The position numbers and the translations under genes were made by a program. Below are positions 25,584 through 33,481 of a stretch of 64,000 nt of DNA, piece after piece (the first letter of the stretch is position 1; every line of letters starts with the position of its first letter). The DNA is from UTCFX2 sp963788305 (lineage in GTDB: Bacteria; Chloroflexota; Anaerolineae; Anaerolineales; UBA4823). The notes under the pieces were generated by a model. It searched no databases. It was not told the DNA's origin and worked only from the letters and a program-made list of their open reading frames with translations. The DNA is taken from assembly GCA_963788305.1 (NCBI GenBank), contig CAWBGK010000007.1:104624-168623 (forward strand), given 5' to 3'.

Positions 25584-26639
25584 ATGGACACCTTTCAAAC
25601 AAACGAAAACCATCCTGCACCACAAATTGTCCCTCAAAGCCGTGAAGCGGAAGAGGCTGTTATTGGTTCGATCTTAATCAATCCAGAAGCCTATTACGAC
25701 GTTGCCAGCTTTCTCAAGGGGGAAGATTTTTACATTCACCGCCACCGCTGGATTTGGGAGACATTTACTCGGCTCCACGACAGAAGGGTACCCATTGATT
25801 TCCTGACTGTGTCCGAAGAGCTGGAACAGCTCGGCCAGCTGGCTGAGGCAGGAGGTCCAGCATATCTTTCTGCCCTGATCCACAACGTCCCTACTTCCCT
25901 GCATGCGGAAGCATACGGACATATTGTCGAAGAGGCAGCTATCCGTCGACGGATGCTTTCAGCCGCGAACGAGATTGCCAAGCTGGCCTACCAGCAAGAC
26001 ACAAGCGTTGACACAGTAATGGACGACGCCGAAAAAGCCGTTTTTGGAGTCAGCGAAAGACGGACAACCCGCGATCTGCGCAACATTCGTGAAGTCCTGA
26101 GCGAATATTATGACCGAATGGACCAGCTTGCCAATCGGGATGCCGAGAGCCTGGGAGTGCCAACCGGATTCCTCGACCTGGACCGGTTGTTGGGCGGTCT
26201 GCAACCTTCTGATTTTCTTATCATTGCCGGTAGGCCAGGAACAGGAAAGACGGCTTTCATGCTCTCAGCAGCAAAAAATGCTGCCCAAAAGTTCAAAAAA
26301 CACGTGGCTATCTTCTCCCTGGAAATGTCTAGTGAACAGCTCGTACAGCGAATGATCGCCCAAGAAACCGGGATTGATTCCCAGAGGCTCCGAACAGGAC
26401 AGCTAACAGAAGACGAATGGCCCCTTTTTACCCACGCGATTGAAGTACTGGGCGACACCGTAATCTTCCTGGATGACACTCCTGCCCTGACGCCGCTACA
26501 AATTCGAACGAAAGCTCGCCGGCTGCACCTGGAATTCCAGCTTGACCTGATCCTCGTGGACTATTTGCAGCTGATGAGCAGCGGGACACGTTCAGAGAAA
26601 TCGAGTTCCAGGAAGTCTCCTATATCTCCAGAAACATGA
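25584..26639 (+). CDS. dnaB: Replicative DNA helicase DnaB, N-terminal and most of ATPase domain (frameshifted)
   Basis: The replication-fork helicase. The N-terminal DnaB domain starts at PQSREAEEAVIGSILINPEAYYDV. The RecA-like domain has Walker A AGRPGTGKTAFML near residue 213 and Walker B LILVDYLQLM near residue 325. The frame is lost at SSGTRSE by two extra bases within 20 nt (near 26600 and 26613). Removing them gives ENRVQEVSYISRNMKVLAREL and joins the next frame. Because a cell needs DnaB, errors in the sequence are the simplest explanation unless a second copy exists. Confidence 0.92.
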   Translation: MDTFQTNENHPAPQIVPQSREAEEAVIGSILINPEAYYDVASFLKGEDFYIHRHRWIWETFTRLHDRRVPIDFLTVSEELEQLGQLAEAGGPAYLSALIHNVPTSLHAEAYGHIVEEAAIRRRMLSAANEIAKLAYQQDTSVDTVMDDAEKAVFGVSERRTTRDLRNIREVLSEYYDRMDQLANRDAESLGVPTGFLDLDRLLGGLQPSDFLIIAGRPGTGKTAFMLSAAKNAAQKFKKHVAIFSLEMSSEQLVQRMIAQETGIDSQRLRTGQLTEDEWPLFTHAIEVLGDTVIFLDDTPALTPLQIRTKARRLHLEFQLDLILVDYLQLMSSGTRSEKSSSRKSPISPET

Positions 26640-26959
26640 AAGTCCTGGCACGTGAGCTGAATGTACCGGTGTTAGCTGCTGCTCAGCTCTCTCGAGCCAT
26701 TGAACAGCGCGCTGATAAAGAGCCGCAGCTTTCTGATTTACGTGAAAGCGGTAGCCTTGAACAAGATGCAGACATCGTCATGTTTATCCACCGTCCAGAG
26801 CTCTATGAAAAAGATACCCTGAAACAGAATGTCGCCCAGATTAAAGTCGCCAAGCATCGGAATGGCCCTGTAGGTACGATCGAGCTGGTTTTCCGAAGTC
26901 AAATCGCCAAATTTGAAAACGCTGCCACGTATCAGGTCGACCTTTCCCGAGTAGTGTAA
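26636..26959 (+). CDS. dnaB: Replicative DNA helicase DnaB, C-terminal part
   Basis: 107 residues finishing the hexameric-helicase ATPase: VPVLAAAQLSRAIEQR, PQLSDLRESGSLEQDADIV (arginine-finger region) and KVAKHRNGPVGTIEL, the standard C-terminal DnaB motifs. With the upstream part the helicase is about 457 residues, normal for DnaB. The next gene starts one base after its stop. Confidence 0.92.
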   Translation: MKVLARELNVPVLAAAQLSRAIEQRADKEPQLSDLRESGSLEQDADIVMFIHRPELYEKDTLKQNVAQIKVAKHRNGPVGTIELVFRSQIAKFENAATYQVDLSRVV

Positions 26960-26960
26960 A

Positions 26961-27680
26961 ATGGCGCAGTTTACAGGATTTCCTGAAGGCAAGATCCACC
27001 AGGTCTCAATCCCAGACCCCTTTTTTCGTGAGCTTCTTCATGGGATTGACGATCTGAACGAATTGAAATTGAGCATCTATTTTTTTTGGCGGATGGATCG
27101 GATGGAAGGGGTTTTTCGTTACATCAGCCGCTCAGAGATTATAAAAGATGAGTTATTCATGAAAGGTTTGTACTCAGCGGCTCCAGATCCCGGCGCAGCG
27201 CTTGATCAAGCGTTATCCCGAGCAGTACAGCGCGGTACAATTTTGCACGCTAAAGCTGCACAAGAAGGAATAACAGAAGACATTTATTTTTTTAACTCTC
27301 CAAAAGGTCGAGCAGCATTGCGGGCAATCAAGAGCGGTGATTGGAAACCTTTCGATTCAGCCCCAGAACTCCCCCTTGATGTCAGCGAACCGCCGAACAT
27401 CTATCGAATTTATGAGGAAAATATTGGCCCTCTCACTCCCATAATTGCCGACGAGCTGACCGAAGCCGAGGGGAATTACCCGCTCCCCTGGATCGAAGAA
27501 GCAATTGGGCTTGCCGTGAAAAACAACAAACGAAGCTGGCATTACACGTTGGCAATTCTTGAACGCTGGCGACGAGAAGGAAAGCATGGAAAAAAAGAAA
27601 AGCCAGAAGATCGATCAGACATTGAAGAAGCTCGCCGACGATACGTGGAAGGCGAATTCTCTGACTTCGTCGAACACTGA
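26961..27680 (+). CDS. DnaD-like replication initiation protein
   Basis: 239 residues with a winged-helix-like N-terminal half (IPDPFFRELLHGIDDLNELKLSIYF) and a C-terminal DnaD/DnaB2 domain with IYRIYEENIGPLTPIIADEL and the YxxxIxxxW-like WHYTLAILERWRREG. In Firmicutes DnaD helps load DnaB at origins and restarts. Its place between dnaB and a DnaC-like ATPase supports the same role here. It starts one base after the dnaB stop, so all three genes are likely one transcript. Confidence 0.8.
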   Translation: MAQFTGFPEGKIHQVSIPDPFFRELLHGIDDLNELKLSIYFFWRMDRMEGVFRYISRSEIIKDELFMKGLYSAAPDPGAALDQALSRAVQRGTILHAKAAQEGITEDIYFFNSPKGRAALRAIKSGDWKPFDSAPELPLDVSEPPNIYRIYEENIGPLTPIIADELTEAEGNYPLPWIEEAIGLAVKNNKRSWHYTLAILERWRREGKHGKKEKPEDRSDIEEARRRYVEGEFSDFVEH

Positions 27681-29043
27681 GCTCGCATATTCTCAGGCTT
27701 CTGATCTGGCGGGAGACCCAAATTGTCCCCAATGTCATGGGGTGGGCTACCTTCGTCGAGATGTGCCGATTGGGCATCCAGAATTCGGTAAGGTGCATCT
27801 ATGCACCTGCCGTGAGGCTCAGGTCAGCCAGCAGGTTCGTCAGCGTCTTTTCGAGCTCAGCCACCTGGATGAGCTGCGAGATTTGACTTTCGATAACTTC
27901 GAGGCGCGCGGCCGAGTGGGTCTTTTCCCACGCCAGGCCGATTCACTAGAGGTTGCTTTTAATCAGGCTTCCCGCTTTTCTCAACACCTGGAAGGCTGGC
28001 TGCTTCTGCAAGGCGGAAACGGCTGCGGGAAAACCCACCTCGCAGCTGCCATCGCAAATTTTGCCGTCAGCTTAGGCGTTCCCACACTTTTTATCACTGT
28101 CCCTGATCTGCTGGATTCACTCCGATTTGCATACGGCGATCCTCAAGCCTCTTTTGAAGATCGCTTCGAGCGTATCCGTCAGGCGCCGCTTCTCATTCTG
28201 GATGATTTTGGTAGCCAAAATGCAACCAGCTGGGCGCAGGAAAAGCTCTTTCAAATCATTAATTACCGCTATATCAATCGCTTACCTATGGTGGTTACAA
28301 CAAATTTATCCAATCGGGATATGGACGAGAGGATTCAATCCCGGCTGTATGATGACGATTGGGTAACAGTTGTAAAAATCCTTGCACCAGACCATCGCAA
28401 TCCGAAGGGAGACATCGGATATCATGAGCTGTCTTCGCTCGAGTTATTTCCAGCGAAAACCTTTGAAAACTTCTCCTTGCGGAAGGATGAAGGATTAAAT
28501 AAAGATGACCTGCATAGCCTAGAAATCGCCTACCAGGCTGCTCTGGATTATTCCGGAGATCCAAGGGGCTGGTTGGTGATCCTCGGCGGTTTCAGTACTG
28601 GAAAAACCCACCTTGCGGCGGCGATCGGGAATCGGGTAGCAGAAGGGTCTTTTCCTCCAATGATGATTGCCGTCCCAGATTTGCTAGATCATCTGCGGGC
28701 GACATTCAGCCCAAACAGCTCGGTAACCCTGGATCGCCGTTTTGAGGAAATTCGTCATATTGACCTGCTGATCCTGGATGACCTGGGCACGCAATCATCC
28801 ACTCCCTGGGTGAAAGAGAAGCTTTATCAGCTTTTCAACTACCGTTACAATGCAGAGCTTCCAACCGTGATCACATCGTCAGCAAGCCTGGAAGAGCTGG
28901 ATCCTAGACTGCGCACCCGAATGCTCGACCGGCGAATTCTGCGAGATTTTTGCCATTACTACCCCTCCATTCATCGGAAAACCCAGGCAAAATTCGCGCA
29001 TGTCGGGCGGCCGAATAAAGCGGACTTGACGTGTTTTTCTTGA
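27586..29043 (+). CDS. DnaC/DnaI-like helicase loader with two tandem AAA+ domains
   Basis: 485 residues. I use ATG 27586 because GAAGGA lies six bases upstream; an earlier ATG is at 27559. The gene overlaps the dnaD-like gene by 95 bases. An N-terminal cysteine cluster (CPQCHGVGYL...CTC) resembles the zinc-binding end of DnaI. It is followed by AAA domain 1 with Walker A GGNGCGKTH near residue 143 and Walker B LLILDDFG, then AAA domain 2 with Walker A GGFSTGKTH near residue 334 and LLILDDLG. Usual DnaC/DnaI proteins have one AAA domain and about 250-310 residues, so this is an internal duplication. It should load the DnaB helicase. Confidence 0.82.
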   Translation: MEKKKSQKIDQTLKKLADDTWKANSLTSSNTELAYSQASDLAGDPNCPQCHGVGYLRRDVPIGHPEFGKVHLCTCREAQVSQQVRQRLFELSHLDELRDLTFDNFEARGRVGLFPRQADSLEVAFNQASRFSQHLEGWLLLQGGNGCGKTHLAAAIANFAVSLGVPTLFITVPDLLDSLRFAYGDPQASFEDRFERIRQAPLLILDDFGSQNATSWAQEKLFQIINYRYINRLPMVVTTNLSNRDMDERIQSRLYDDDWVTVVKILAPDHRNPKGDIGYHELSSLELFPAKTFENFSLRKDEGLNKDDLHSLEIAYQAALDYSGDPRGWLVILGGFSTGKTHLAAAIGNRVAEGSFPPMMIAVPDLLDHLRATFSPNSSVTLDRRFEEIRHIDLLILDDLGTQSSTPWVKEKLYQLFNYRYNAELPTVITSSASLEELDPRLRTRMLDRRILRDFCHYYPSIHRKTQAKFAHVGRPNKADLTCFS

Positions 29044-29062
29044 TTTAGGAGCTTAGGCAAGT

Positions 29063-29830
29063 TTGGAGGATGTTTTGGGAAGGGTAGTCAATACCGAGAA
29101 ATTGCCAATTCCCCCTCATTATTCACCAGAAAATGTTGGCGAAATCTGGAAAGTTGACTATCAGCAGCGAGCAGATGAAGCCATCGAATGGGCGCATAAT
29201 TTTCAAATCAGACCCGCAAATAATGATATTTTCAAGATAGGGTTGATCCTTATCGATATCCAGAACTCATTTTGCATTCCGGGATTCGAGCTTTTTGTTT
29301 CAGGTCGCTCTGGGATGGGTGCAGTCGATGACAATCGCCGATTGTGCAATTTCATTTACAGCAACCTTCCCGTACTCACCCACATTACTGCCACATTAGA
29401 TACACATACTGCCGTCCAAATATTTCACCCGATTTTCATTATAGATGAAAACGGCAATCACCCCCACCCGCACATTATGATTAGTTATGAAGATGTCAAG
29501 ACCGGTCGATGGCGCTTCAATCCAGACATCGCCCAGAGTATTGGGATCGACCCTGCTGAAGGGCAGAAGCATCTACTGCATTATACAAAAACATTAATGG
29601 AACGCAAGAAATATGATCTGACAATCTGGCCTTACCATGTCATGCTCGGCAGCCTGGGTCATGCCCTGGTACCAGCGATTGAAGAGGCTATATTTTTCCA
29701 CACCATCGCAAGAATGACACAAGTAAATTTCAATATAAAGGGTGATAATCCGTTGACTGAACATTACTCTGCGATTGGTCCGGAAGTGTTGAAAGGTCCG
29801 CACGGAAAATCTCTGGCAGACAAGAATTGA
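29063..29830 (+). CDS. Isochorismatase-family hydrolase (nicotinamidase-like), N-terminal part, in-frame TGA
   Basis: 255 residues. ILIDIQNSFCIPG holds the catalytic Asp of the cysteine hydrolase family; THITATLDTHT and the TIWPYHVMLGS block (metal/lysine region) follow. The reading frame ends in TGA (29828-29830) but continues in the same frame into the catalytic cysteine block. A compensating insertion and deletion around the TGA (giving roughly KNEYFIRMVE) would repair it. The start is uncertain: TTG 29063 or TTG 29075, the latter following GGAGG. Substrate unknown. Confidence 0.7.
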   Translation: MEDVLGRVVNTEKLPIPPHYSPENVGEIWKVDYQQRADEAIEWAHNFQIRPANNDIFKIGLILIDIQNSFCIPGFELFVSGRSGMGAVDDNRRLCNFIYSNLPVLTHITATLDTHTAVQIFHPIFIIDENGNHPHPHIMISYEDVKTGRWRFNPDIAQSIGIDPAEGQKHLLHYTKTLMERKKYDLTIWPYHVMLGSLGHALVPAIEEAIFFHTIARMTQVNFNIKGDNPLTEHYSAIGPEVLKGPHGKSLADKN

Positions 29831-29842
29831 ATATTCATCCGG

Positions 29843-30133
29843 ATGGTCGAGACACATGATGCCATCATCATCGCCGGACAGGCTAAAAGCCATTGTGTTG
29901 CCTGGACGATTGCAGACCTGCTCGAACACATCACTGAATTTGATAAAAAAATGGTGCGGAAGGTCTATTTGCTTGAGGATTGCACGTCACCGGTTGTTGT
30001 CCCAGGAGTGGTTGATTACACAGCAGAAGCGGATGCTGCTTTCGAACGGTTTAAGAATGCAGGCACGAATATCGTACAATCCATCAACCCAATAGATACA
30101 TGGCTGGATTTTTCAAATCATTCTAAGAGATAA
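29843..30133 (+). CDS. Isochorismatase-family hydrolase, C-terminal part with catalytic Cys
   Basis: 96 residues in the same frame as the upstream part. IIIAGQAKSHCVAWTIADLL carries the nucleophilic cysteine of isochorismatase/nicotinamidase enzymes, and VVVPGVVDYTAEADAAFERF is the usual last helix. Alone it cannot be active, since the Asp and Lys of the triad lie before the TGA. The combined length is about 356 residues, longer than the roughly 200 of simple nicotinamidases, mainly because of the N-terminal 60 and a long insertion. Confidence 0.7.
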   Translation: MVETHDAIIIAGQAKSHCVAWTIADLLEHITEFDKKMVRKVYLLEDCTSPVVVPGVVDYTAEADAAFERFKNAGTNIVQSINPIDTWLDFSNHSKR

Positions 30134-30154
30134 ATCTATTCTCACGCGGCGGCA

Positions 30155-30182
30155 TTGACAACAAAATACTTCTATGTAATAC
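30155..30182 (+). promoter_or_regulatory. Candidate promoter of the mobB leader
   Basis: A perfect TTGACA at 30155-30160 is followed, 12-16 bases later, by an AT-rich TATGTAATACT (30173-30183) that could serve as -10. It sits about 75-95 bases before the leader ORF. Confidence 0.4.
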
Positions 30183-30255
30183 TTCAAAAACAACAAATTT
30201 GGATAGGAAGTTCGCCAAATCTCCGCCATCTTACAGGAGAGGAGGTGTTGCCACA

Positions 30256-30318
30256 ATGTTAGATGCTAGTAGTAATTTACGATGCGCTGCGGTGACCCTC
30301 CTCGCTGATGAGATCTAG
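30256..30318 (+). CDS. 20-residue leader peptide upstream of mobB
   Basis: ATG 30256 to TAG 30318 encodes MLDASSNLRCAAVTLLADEI. A strong AGGAGAGGAGG (30235-30245) lies 10 bases upstream, better than most ribosome sites in this window, which argues for real translation. Codons 10-13 form the left arm of a long hairpin and the stop codon lies inside its loop, so ribosome position could control the structure. A terminator follows 17 bases later. I do not recognise the peptide; no repeated regulatory codon is evident. Confidence 0.5.
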   Translation: MLDASSNLRCAAVTLLADEI

Positions 30319-30332
30319 GTTGCCGCAGCGCA
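30283..30332 (+). promoter_or_regulatory. Long hairpin overlapping the leader peptide
   Basis: TGCGCTGCGG (30283-30292) pairs perfectly with CCGCAGCGCA (30323-30332), and five further pairs extend inward (30293-30297 with 30318-30322, including two G-T pairs). The loop contains the end of the leader ORF. Placed directly before a terminator, it is a candidate attenuator element. Confidence 0.5.
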
Positions 30333-30334
30333 GC

Positions 30335-30366
30335 AAGAAGCCGCTTATTGAGCGGCTTCTTGTCTT
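30335..30366 (+). terminator. Rho-independent terminator in the mobB leader
   Basis: A perfect 11-bp stem, AAGAAGCCGCT (30335-30345) with AGCGGCTTCTT (30351-30361), loop TATTG, then GTCTTTAT. It ends about 50 bases before mobB, so it either terminates a separate small transcript or attenuates mobB. Confidence 0.75.
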
Positions 30367-30413
30367 TATAACTGAATTCTTAGGTTATCTTTATTACCCT
30401 GGAAAGGCTTATC

Positions 30414-30914
30414 ATGTTTTCAACGCCCATCTTATCCATCGTTGGAAAATCAAAGAGTGGAAAGACCACCCTGCTCGAAAAGATAATTGTTGAGCTAAAG
30501 CGGCGAGGATATCACATAGCAACTATTAAGCACCACTCCCATCCAGGCTTTGAAATAGATGTACCAGGGAAAGATACCTGGCGCCATGCCCAGGCAGGCA
30601 GCGATATCGTGGTCATTGCAGCCCCAGACAAAATCGCGACGATTCAAAAACTAGTTCATGAGCTGAATCTTGATGATATTGCCGCAAGTCTCCCACCGGT
30701 GGATATCATCCTGACAGAAGGGTATAAGCAAGCCGGTAAACCAACTTTAGAGGTTTTGCGCGCCGCAAGGGGATTGGAGATTGTCTCAGATCTTGGTCAG
30801 CTTGTCGGGATTGCGACTGACACCCGGCTGGATGTGACGATCCCTCAGTTTAATTTGAATGAGCCTGAGCCAATCGTCGATTTCATCGAAAATACGTTTA
30901 TACTTAAAAGGTGA
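30414..30914 (+). CDS. mobB: Molybdopterin-guanine dinucleotide biosynthesis protein B
   Basis: 166 residues. The GTP-binding P-loop SIVGKSKSGKTTLLEKII is at residues 8-25, followed by TIKHHSHPGFEIDVPGKDTWRHAQAGS, the conserved MobB block after switch I, and VDIILTEGYKQ. MobB binds GTP and assists MobA in attaching GMP to molybdopterin. No mobA or molybdoenzyme is in the window. The upstream leader peptide and terminator suggest regulated expression. Confidence 0.9.
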   Translation: MFSTPILSIVGKSKSGKTTLLEKIIVELKRRGYHIATIKHHSHPGFEIDVPGKDTWRHAQAGSDIVVIAAPDKIATIQKLVHELNLDDIAASLPPVDIILTEGYKQAGKPTLEVLRAARGLEIVSDLGQLVGIATDTRLDVTIPQFNLNEPEPIVDFIENTFILKR

Positions 30915-30939
30915 AAATCCGTTTTAGGAAGCAAATATC

Positions 30940-31629
30940 ATGAAACGATCTGAGATCAATTCAATTATGAAAAGCGCAGATCAGTTTATCCGCGCCCAGA
31001 ATTTTCACTTACCTCCTTTCGCGTACTGGGCTGCGGATGACTGGATCAAAAAAGGTCCCGAAGTCCGAGAGATCGTAGAGAATAATTTGGGCTGGGACAT
31101 CACCGACTTCGGCTCAGGTGATTTCTATCGACGCGGGCTATTTCTATTCACGATTCGAAATGGGCATTCTTCTTCATGGAAAACGCGCCAGGGTAAGCTT
31201 TACGCCGAAAAAATTATGATCGTTGAAGAAGGTCAGCTCACCCCGCTCCATTTTCATTGGACGAAGATGGAAGATATCATCAATCGTGCAGGCGGAAAGT
31301 TGTTGATCCAATTGTATAATGCCACACCTGAAGAAGGTGTAGACGACACGACTGAGGTAGTGGTTTCGATGGATGGTGAGGAGCGTAAGCTTCCTCCTGG
31401 CGGCATTGTCACCCTCGAACCCGGAGAGAGCATAACTCTCCCGCAATTCTGCTACCACGCATTTTGGGGAGAAGGCGGACGAACCCTGGTTGGGGAAGTC
31501 TCGCTGGTCAATGACGACAGCAGCGACAACCGTTTTCATCAATCGCTGCCACGGTTTCCAGAATTATTGGAAGATGAACCTCCGTTTTACCTGCTATGCA
31601 CTGATTATAAAAAGTATTACAAGTATTGA
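30940..31629 (+). CDS. D-lyxose ketol-isomerase
   Basis: 229 residues, the length of the D-lyxose/D-mannose isomerase family (YdaE, EcSI). MKRSEINSIMKSADQFI at the N-terminus, YAEKIMIVEEGQLTPLHFHWTKMEDIINRAGG (split here; the HFHWxKxED block supplies metal-binding His/Glu) and SITLPQFCYHAFWGEGG are diagnostic of this cupin. It interconverts D-lyxose and D-xylulose, or D-mannose and D-fructose. Its stop overlaps a possible start of the following GHMP kinase, so the two probably act in the same sugar pathway. Confidence 0.88.
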   Translation: MKRSEINSIMKSADQFIRAQNFHLPPFAYWAADDWIKKGPEVREIVENNLGWDITDFGSGDFYRRGLFLFTIRNGHSSSWKTRQGKLYAEKIMIVEEGQLTPLHFHWTKMEDIINRAGGKLLIQLYNATPEEGVDDTTEVVVSMDGEERKLPPGGIVTLEPGESITLPQFCYHAFWGEGGRTLVGEVSLVNDDSSDNRFHQSLPRFPELLEDEPPFYLLCTDYKKYYKY

Positions 31630-31640
31630 GACCTTCAAAA

Positions 31641-32696
31641 ATGGAACTTCGAGACCCACTTTTTATCATAAACAGCGTGGCTCCAATCCGCATCTGTGAC
31701 AACGGCGGTTGGACAGATACCTGGTTTGCAGGATATGGGAAAATCTTTAATATCGGCGTCTATCCTTATGCCGAGGTCCAAATAATGGTTTTCCCCGATG
31801 GCGAGCAGGAAAATCGGATCATTATTAATGCTGAGAATTACGGCGAGCGATATGCAGTTGTTCCCGAGAAGCATTGGGATAAACACCCGCTGCTTGAAGC
31901 ATCAATCGAATACATGCACGTCCCAGACAATTTATCTTTTGAAGTCACAATCTATTCAGAGGCCCCAGGTGGGGCCTCAACAGGTACATCAGCAGCCGTA
32001 ACCGTGGCTTTAATCGGCGCTCTGGATCGCCTGACCCCAGGCTGGCTTACACCGCATGAGGTCGCACTGGCAGCCCAGCGGATTGAAACAGAAATGCTGG
32101 GGCAGCAGTGCGGAATCCAGGACCAGTTATGTTCAGCTTATGGGGGGATTAATTTTATCGAAATGCACCAATATCCACACGCATCGGTCTCGCAGATACA
32201 GATTCCCAATCAAACCTGGTGGGAGTTGGAACGGCGACTTGCACTTATTTATCTCGGTAAATCCCATCGCTCTTCAGATGTGCACGATATGGTAATCCAC
32301 CACCTGGAAGACTCCGGTCCTGACTGCAAACAGCTTGAAGACCTGCGCCTCACTGCGCCAAAAGCCCGAGATGCCGTTTATGCAGGAGATTTTTCTGCTT
32401 TGGGGGATGCAATGATCGAAAATACCCTCGCCCAGGAGCGGCTGCATCCGGCATTGATCAGTCCTGAAGCTCGCCGCGTGATCGAGATCGCACAATCCCA
32501 TCATGCGATTGGTTGGAAAGTAAATGGAGCCGGGGGAGATGGGGGTTCGGTTACTTTGTTGTGCAACAATCTCTCGGGTGAAAAACGCGCAATGATCCGG
32601 GAAATCGAAGAGGAAAACCGATTATTCAGGAATATCCCGGTTTATCTTTCACGCTACGGCCTAAGAGTATGGATAAATGAATGCATCAAAAAATAG
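31641..32696 (+). CDS. GHMP kinase (sugar kinase, heptose/fucose kinase-like)
   Basis: About 351 residues from ATG 31641; a TTG at 31626 inside the isomerase stop is an alternative start. Motif 1 APIRICDNGGWTDTWFAG is typical of the D-glycero-D-manno-heptose 7-phosphate kinase and fucokinase branch. Motif 2, APGGASTGTSAAVTVAL, forms the ATP loop near residue 113. Motif 3, WKVNGAGGDGGSVTLL, lies near the C-terminus. It would phosphorylate a sugar or sugar phosphate; pairing with D-lyxose isomerase suggests a lyxose/mannose-type or heptose substrate, which is inference. Confidence 0.82.
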   Translation: MELRDPLFIINSVAPIRICDNGGWTDTWFAGYGKIFNIGVYPYAEVQIMVFPDGEQENRIIINAENYGERYAVVPEKHWDKHPLLEASIEYMHVPDNLSFEVTIYSEAPGGASTGTSAAVTVALIGALDRLTPGWLTPHEVALAAQRIETEMLGQQCGIQDQLCSAYGGINFIEMHQYPHASVSQIQIPNQTWWELERRLALIYLGKSHRSSDVHDMVIHHLEDSGPDCKQLEDLRLTAPKARDAVYAGDFSALGDAMIENTLAQERLHPALISPEARRVIEIAQSHHAIGWKVNGAGGDGGSVTLLCNNLSGEKRAMIREIEEENRLFRNIPVYLSRYGLRVWINECIKK

Positions 32697-32743
32697 GCTG
32701 GTTGGCGTGATTAAATTTTCTGGCTCCTCGATAGCAACTTATG

Positions 32744-33307
32744 TCAGGATGTTTGAAATGCATCAATCACAGGTCGGATGATCAGCTGCGAAGCGATCTT
32801 TCCCATCCGATCTGGCGAGTATGGCATTTCATTCTCCAGCCACCAACGAATCAGCATAACCAGGGATGTAATCATATGATTTGCGGCAAGGTTAAAAGGA
32901 ACCTGCCCATCCAATGAACCAGTAAATAATTCTCGGGTTTCTTCTACAGCAAATTCCTGAACAGAACGCAAAAGAACTATGGTATCTGTGCTGTCCAGCA
33001 GCACACGGCACAGGTTTGCATTTTCCCGAACATACTCAAATAACAACGTGCCCATCTTTTCAGGAGCAGTAAGAAGCGAGTGAGGCATCAGCATTTCTAC
33101 AAATTCATTCCCCATGGAATCCAGCACATCTGCCAAAAGTGATTCTTTATCGGGGTAATGACGGAAGAAAGTGGTGTAACCGACATCTGCCTGATCGGTA
33201 ATATCCCGAATAGTCACCGCATTGAATCCTTTTTCAAGCGTCAGGGATATGAGAGCATCCCTTAACATTCTCTGGGTTCGCTTAATCCGTCGATCAACTT
33301 TTTCCAT
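32744..33307 (-). CDS. TetR family transcriptional regulator
   Basis: 187 residues from ATG 33307, which has AAGGAG six bases upstream; a longer frame reaches 33373. The TetR HTH is complete: LRDALISLTLEKGFNAVTIRDI then DVGYTTFFRHYPDKESLL. The C-terminal ligand domain resembles TetR_C_7-type regulators. It is divergent from an ABC exporter operon, the usual arrangement for a repressor of an efflux system. The direct repeats and palindrome in the gap are its likely operator. Confidence 0.85.
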   Translation of the reverse strand: MEKVDRRIKRTQRMLRDALISLTLEKGFNAVTIRDITDQADVGYTTFFRHYPDKESLLADVLDSMGNEFVEMLMPHSLLTAPEKMGTLLFEYVRENANLCRVLLDSTDTIVLLRSVQEFAVEETRELFTGSLDGQVPFNLAANHMITSLVMLIRWWLENEMPYSPDRMGKIASQLIIRPVIDAFQTS

Positions 33308-33388
33308 CCACCGCTCCTTCGATAATCGTTCATTCAATACTCTTGAAATTCTCATCGAATCATAATCAATCATACCTGGTATTTTTTC

Positions 33389-33440
33389 TTTTTATGATAT
33401 ACTGTCACCGGAAAATTTTTATGATATAGTATATTTCATA
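33389..33440. promoter_or_regulatory. Candidate TetR operator/promoter region
   Basis: The 13-base direct repeat TTTTTATGATATA occurs at 33389-33401 and 33416-33428, 27 bases apart. The second copy runs into an imperfect palindrome TATGATATAGTATATTTCATA (33420-33440). The stretch is strongly AT-rich and lies between tetR and the ABC genes. Confidence 0.5.
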
Positions 33441-33481
33441 ATTATACCCGTGTTTCATAGTTTAAATTCATATTAAGAAAG

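Noticed and set aside
13691..29830. Recoding of TGA as Trp, Gly or selenocysteine, suggested by two in-frame TGA codons
   Set aside because: TGA is the normal stop of many intact genes here, including four ATGA overlaps, and no selenocysteine insertion hairpin is evident at the two sites. Local sequence error or mutation is simpler.
30304..30312. CTGATGAG in the mobB leader, resembling the hammerhead ribozyme core
   Set aside because: No GAAA partner and no three-stem layout around it; the bases are codons of the leader ORF and the hairpin loop.
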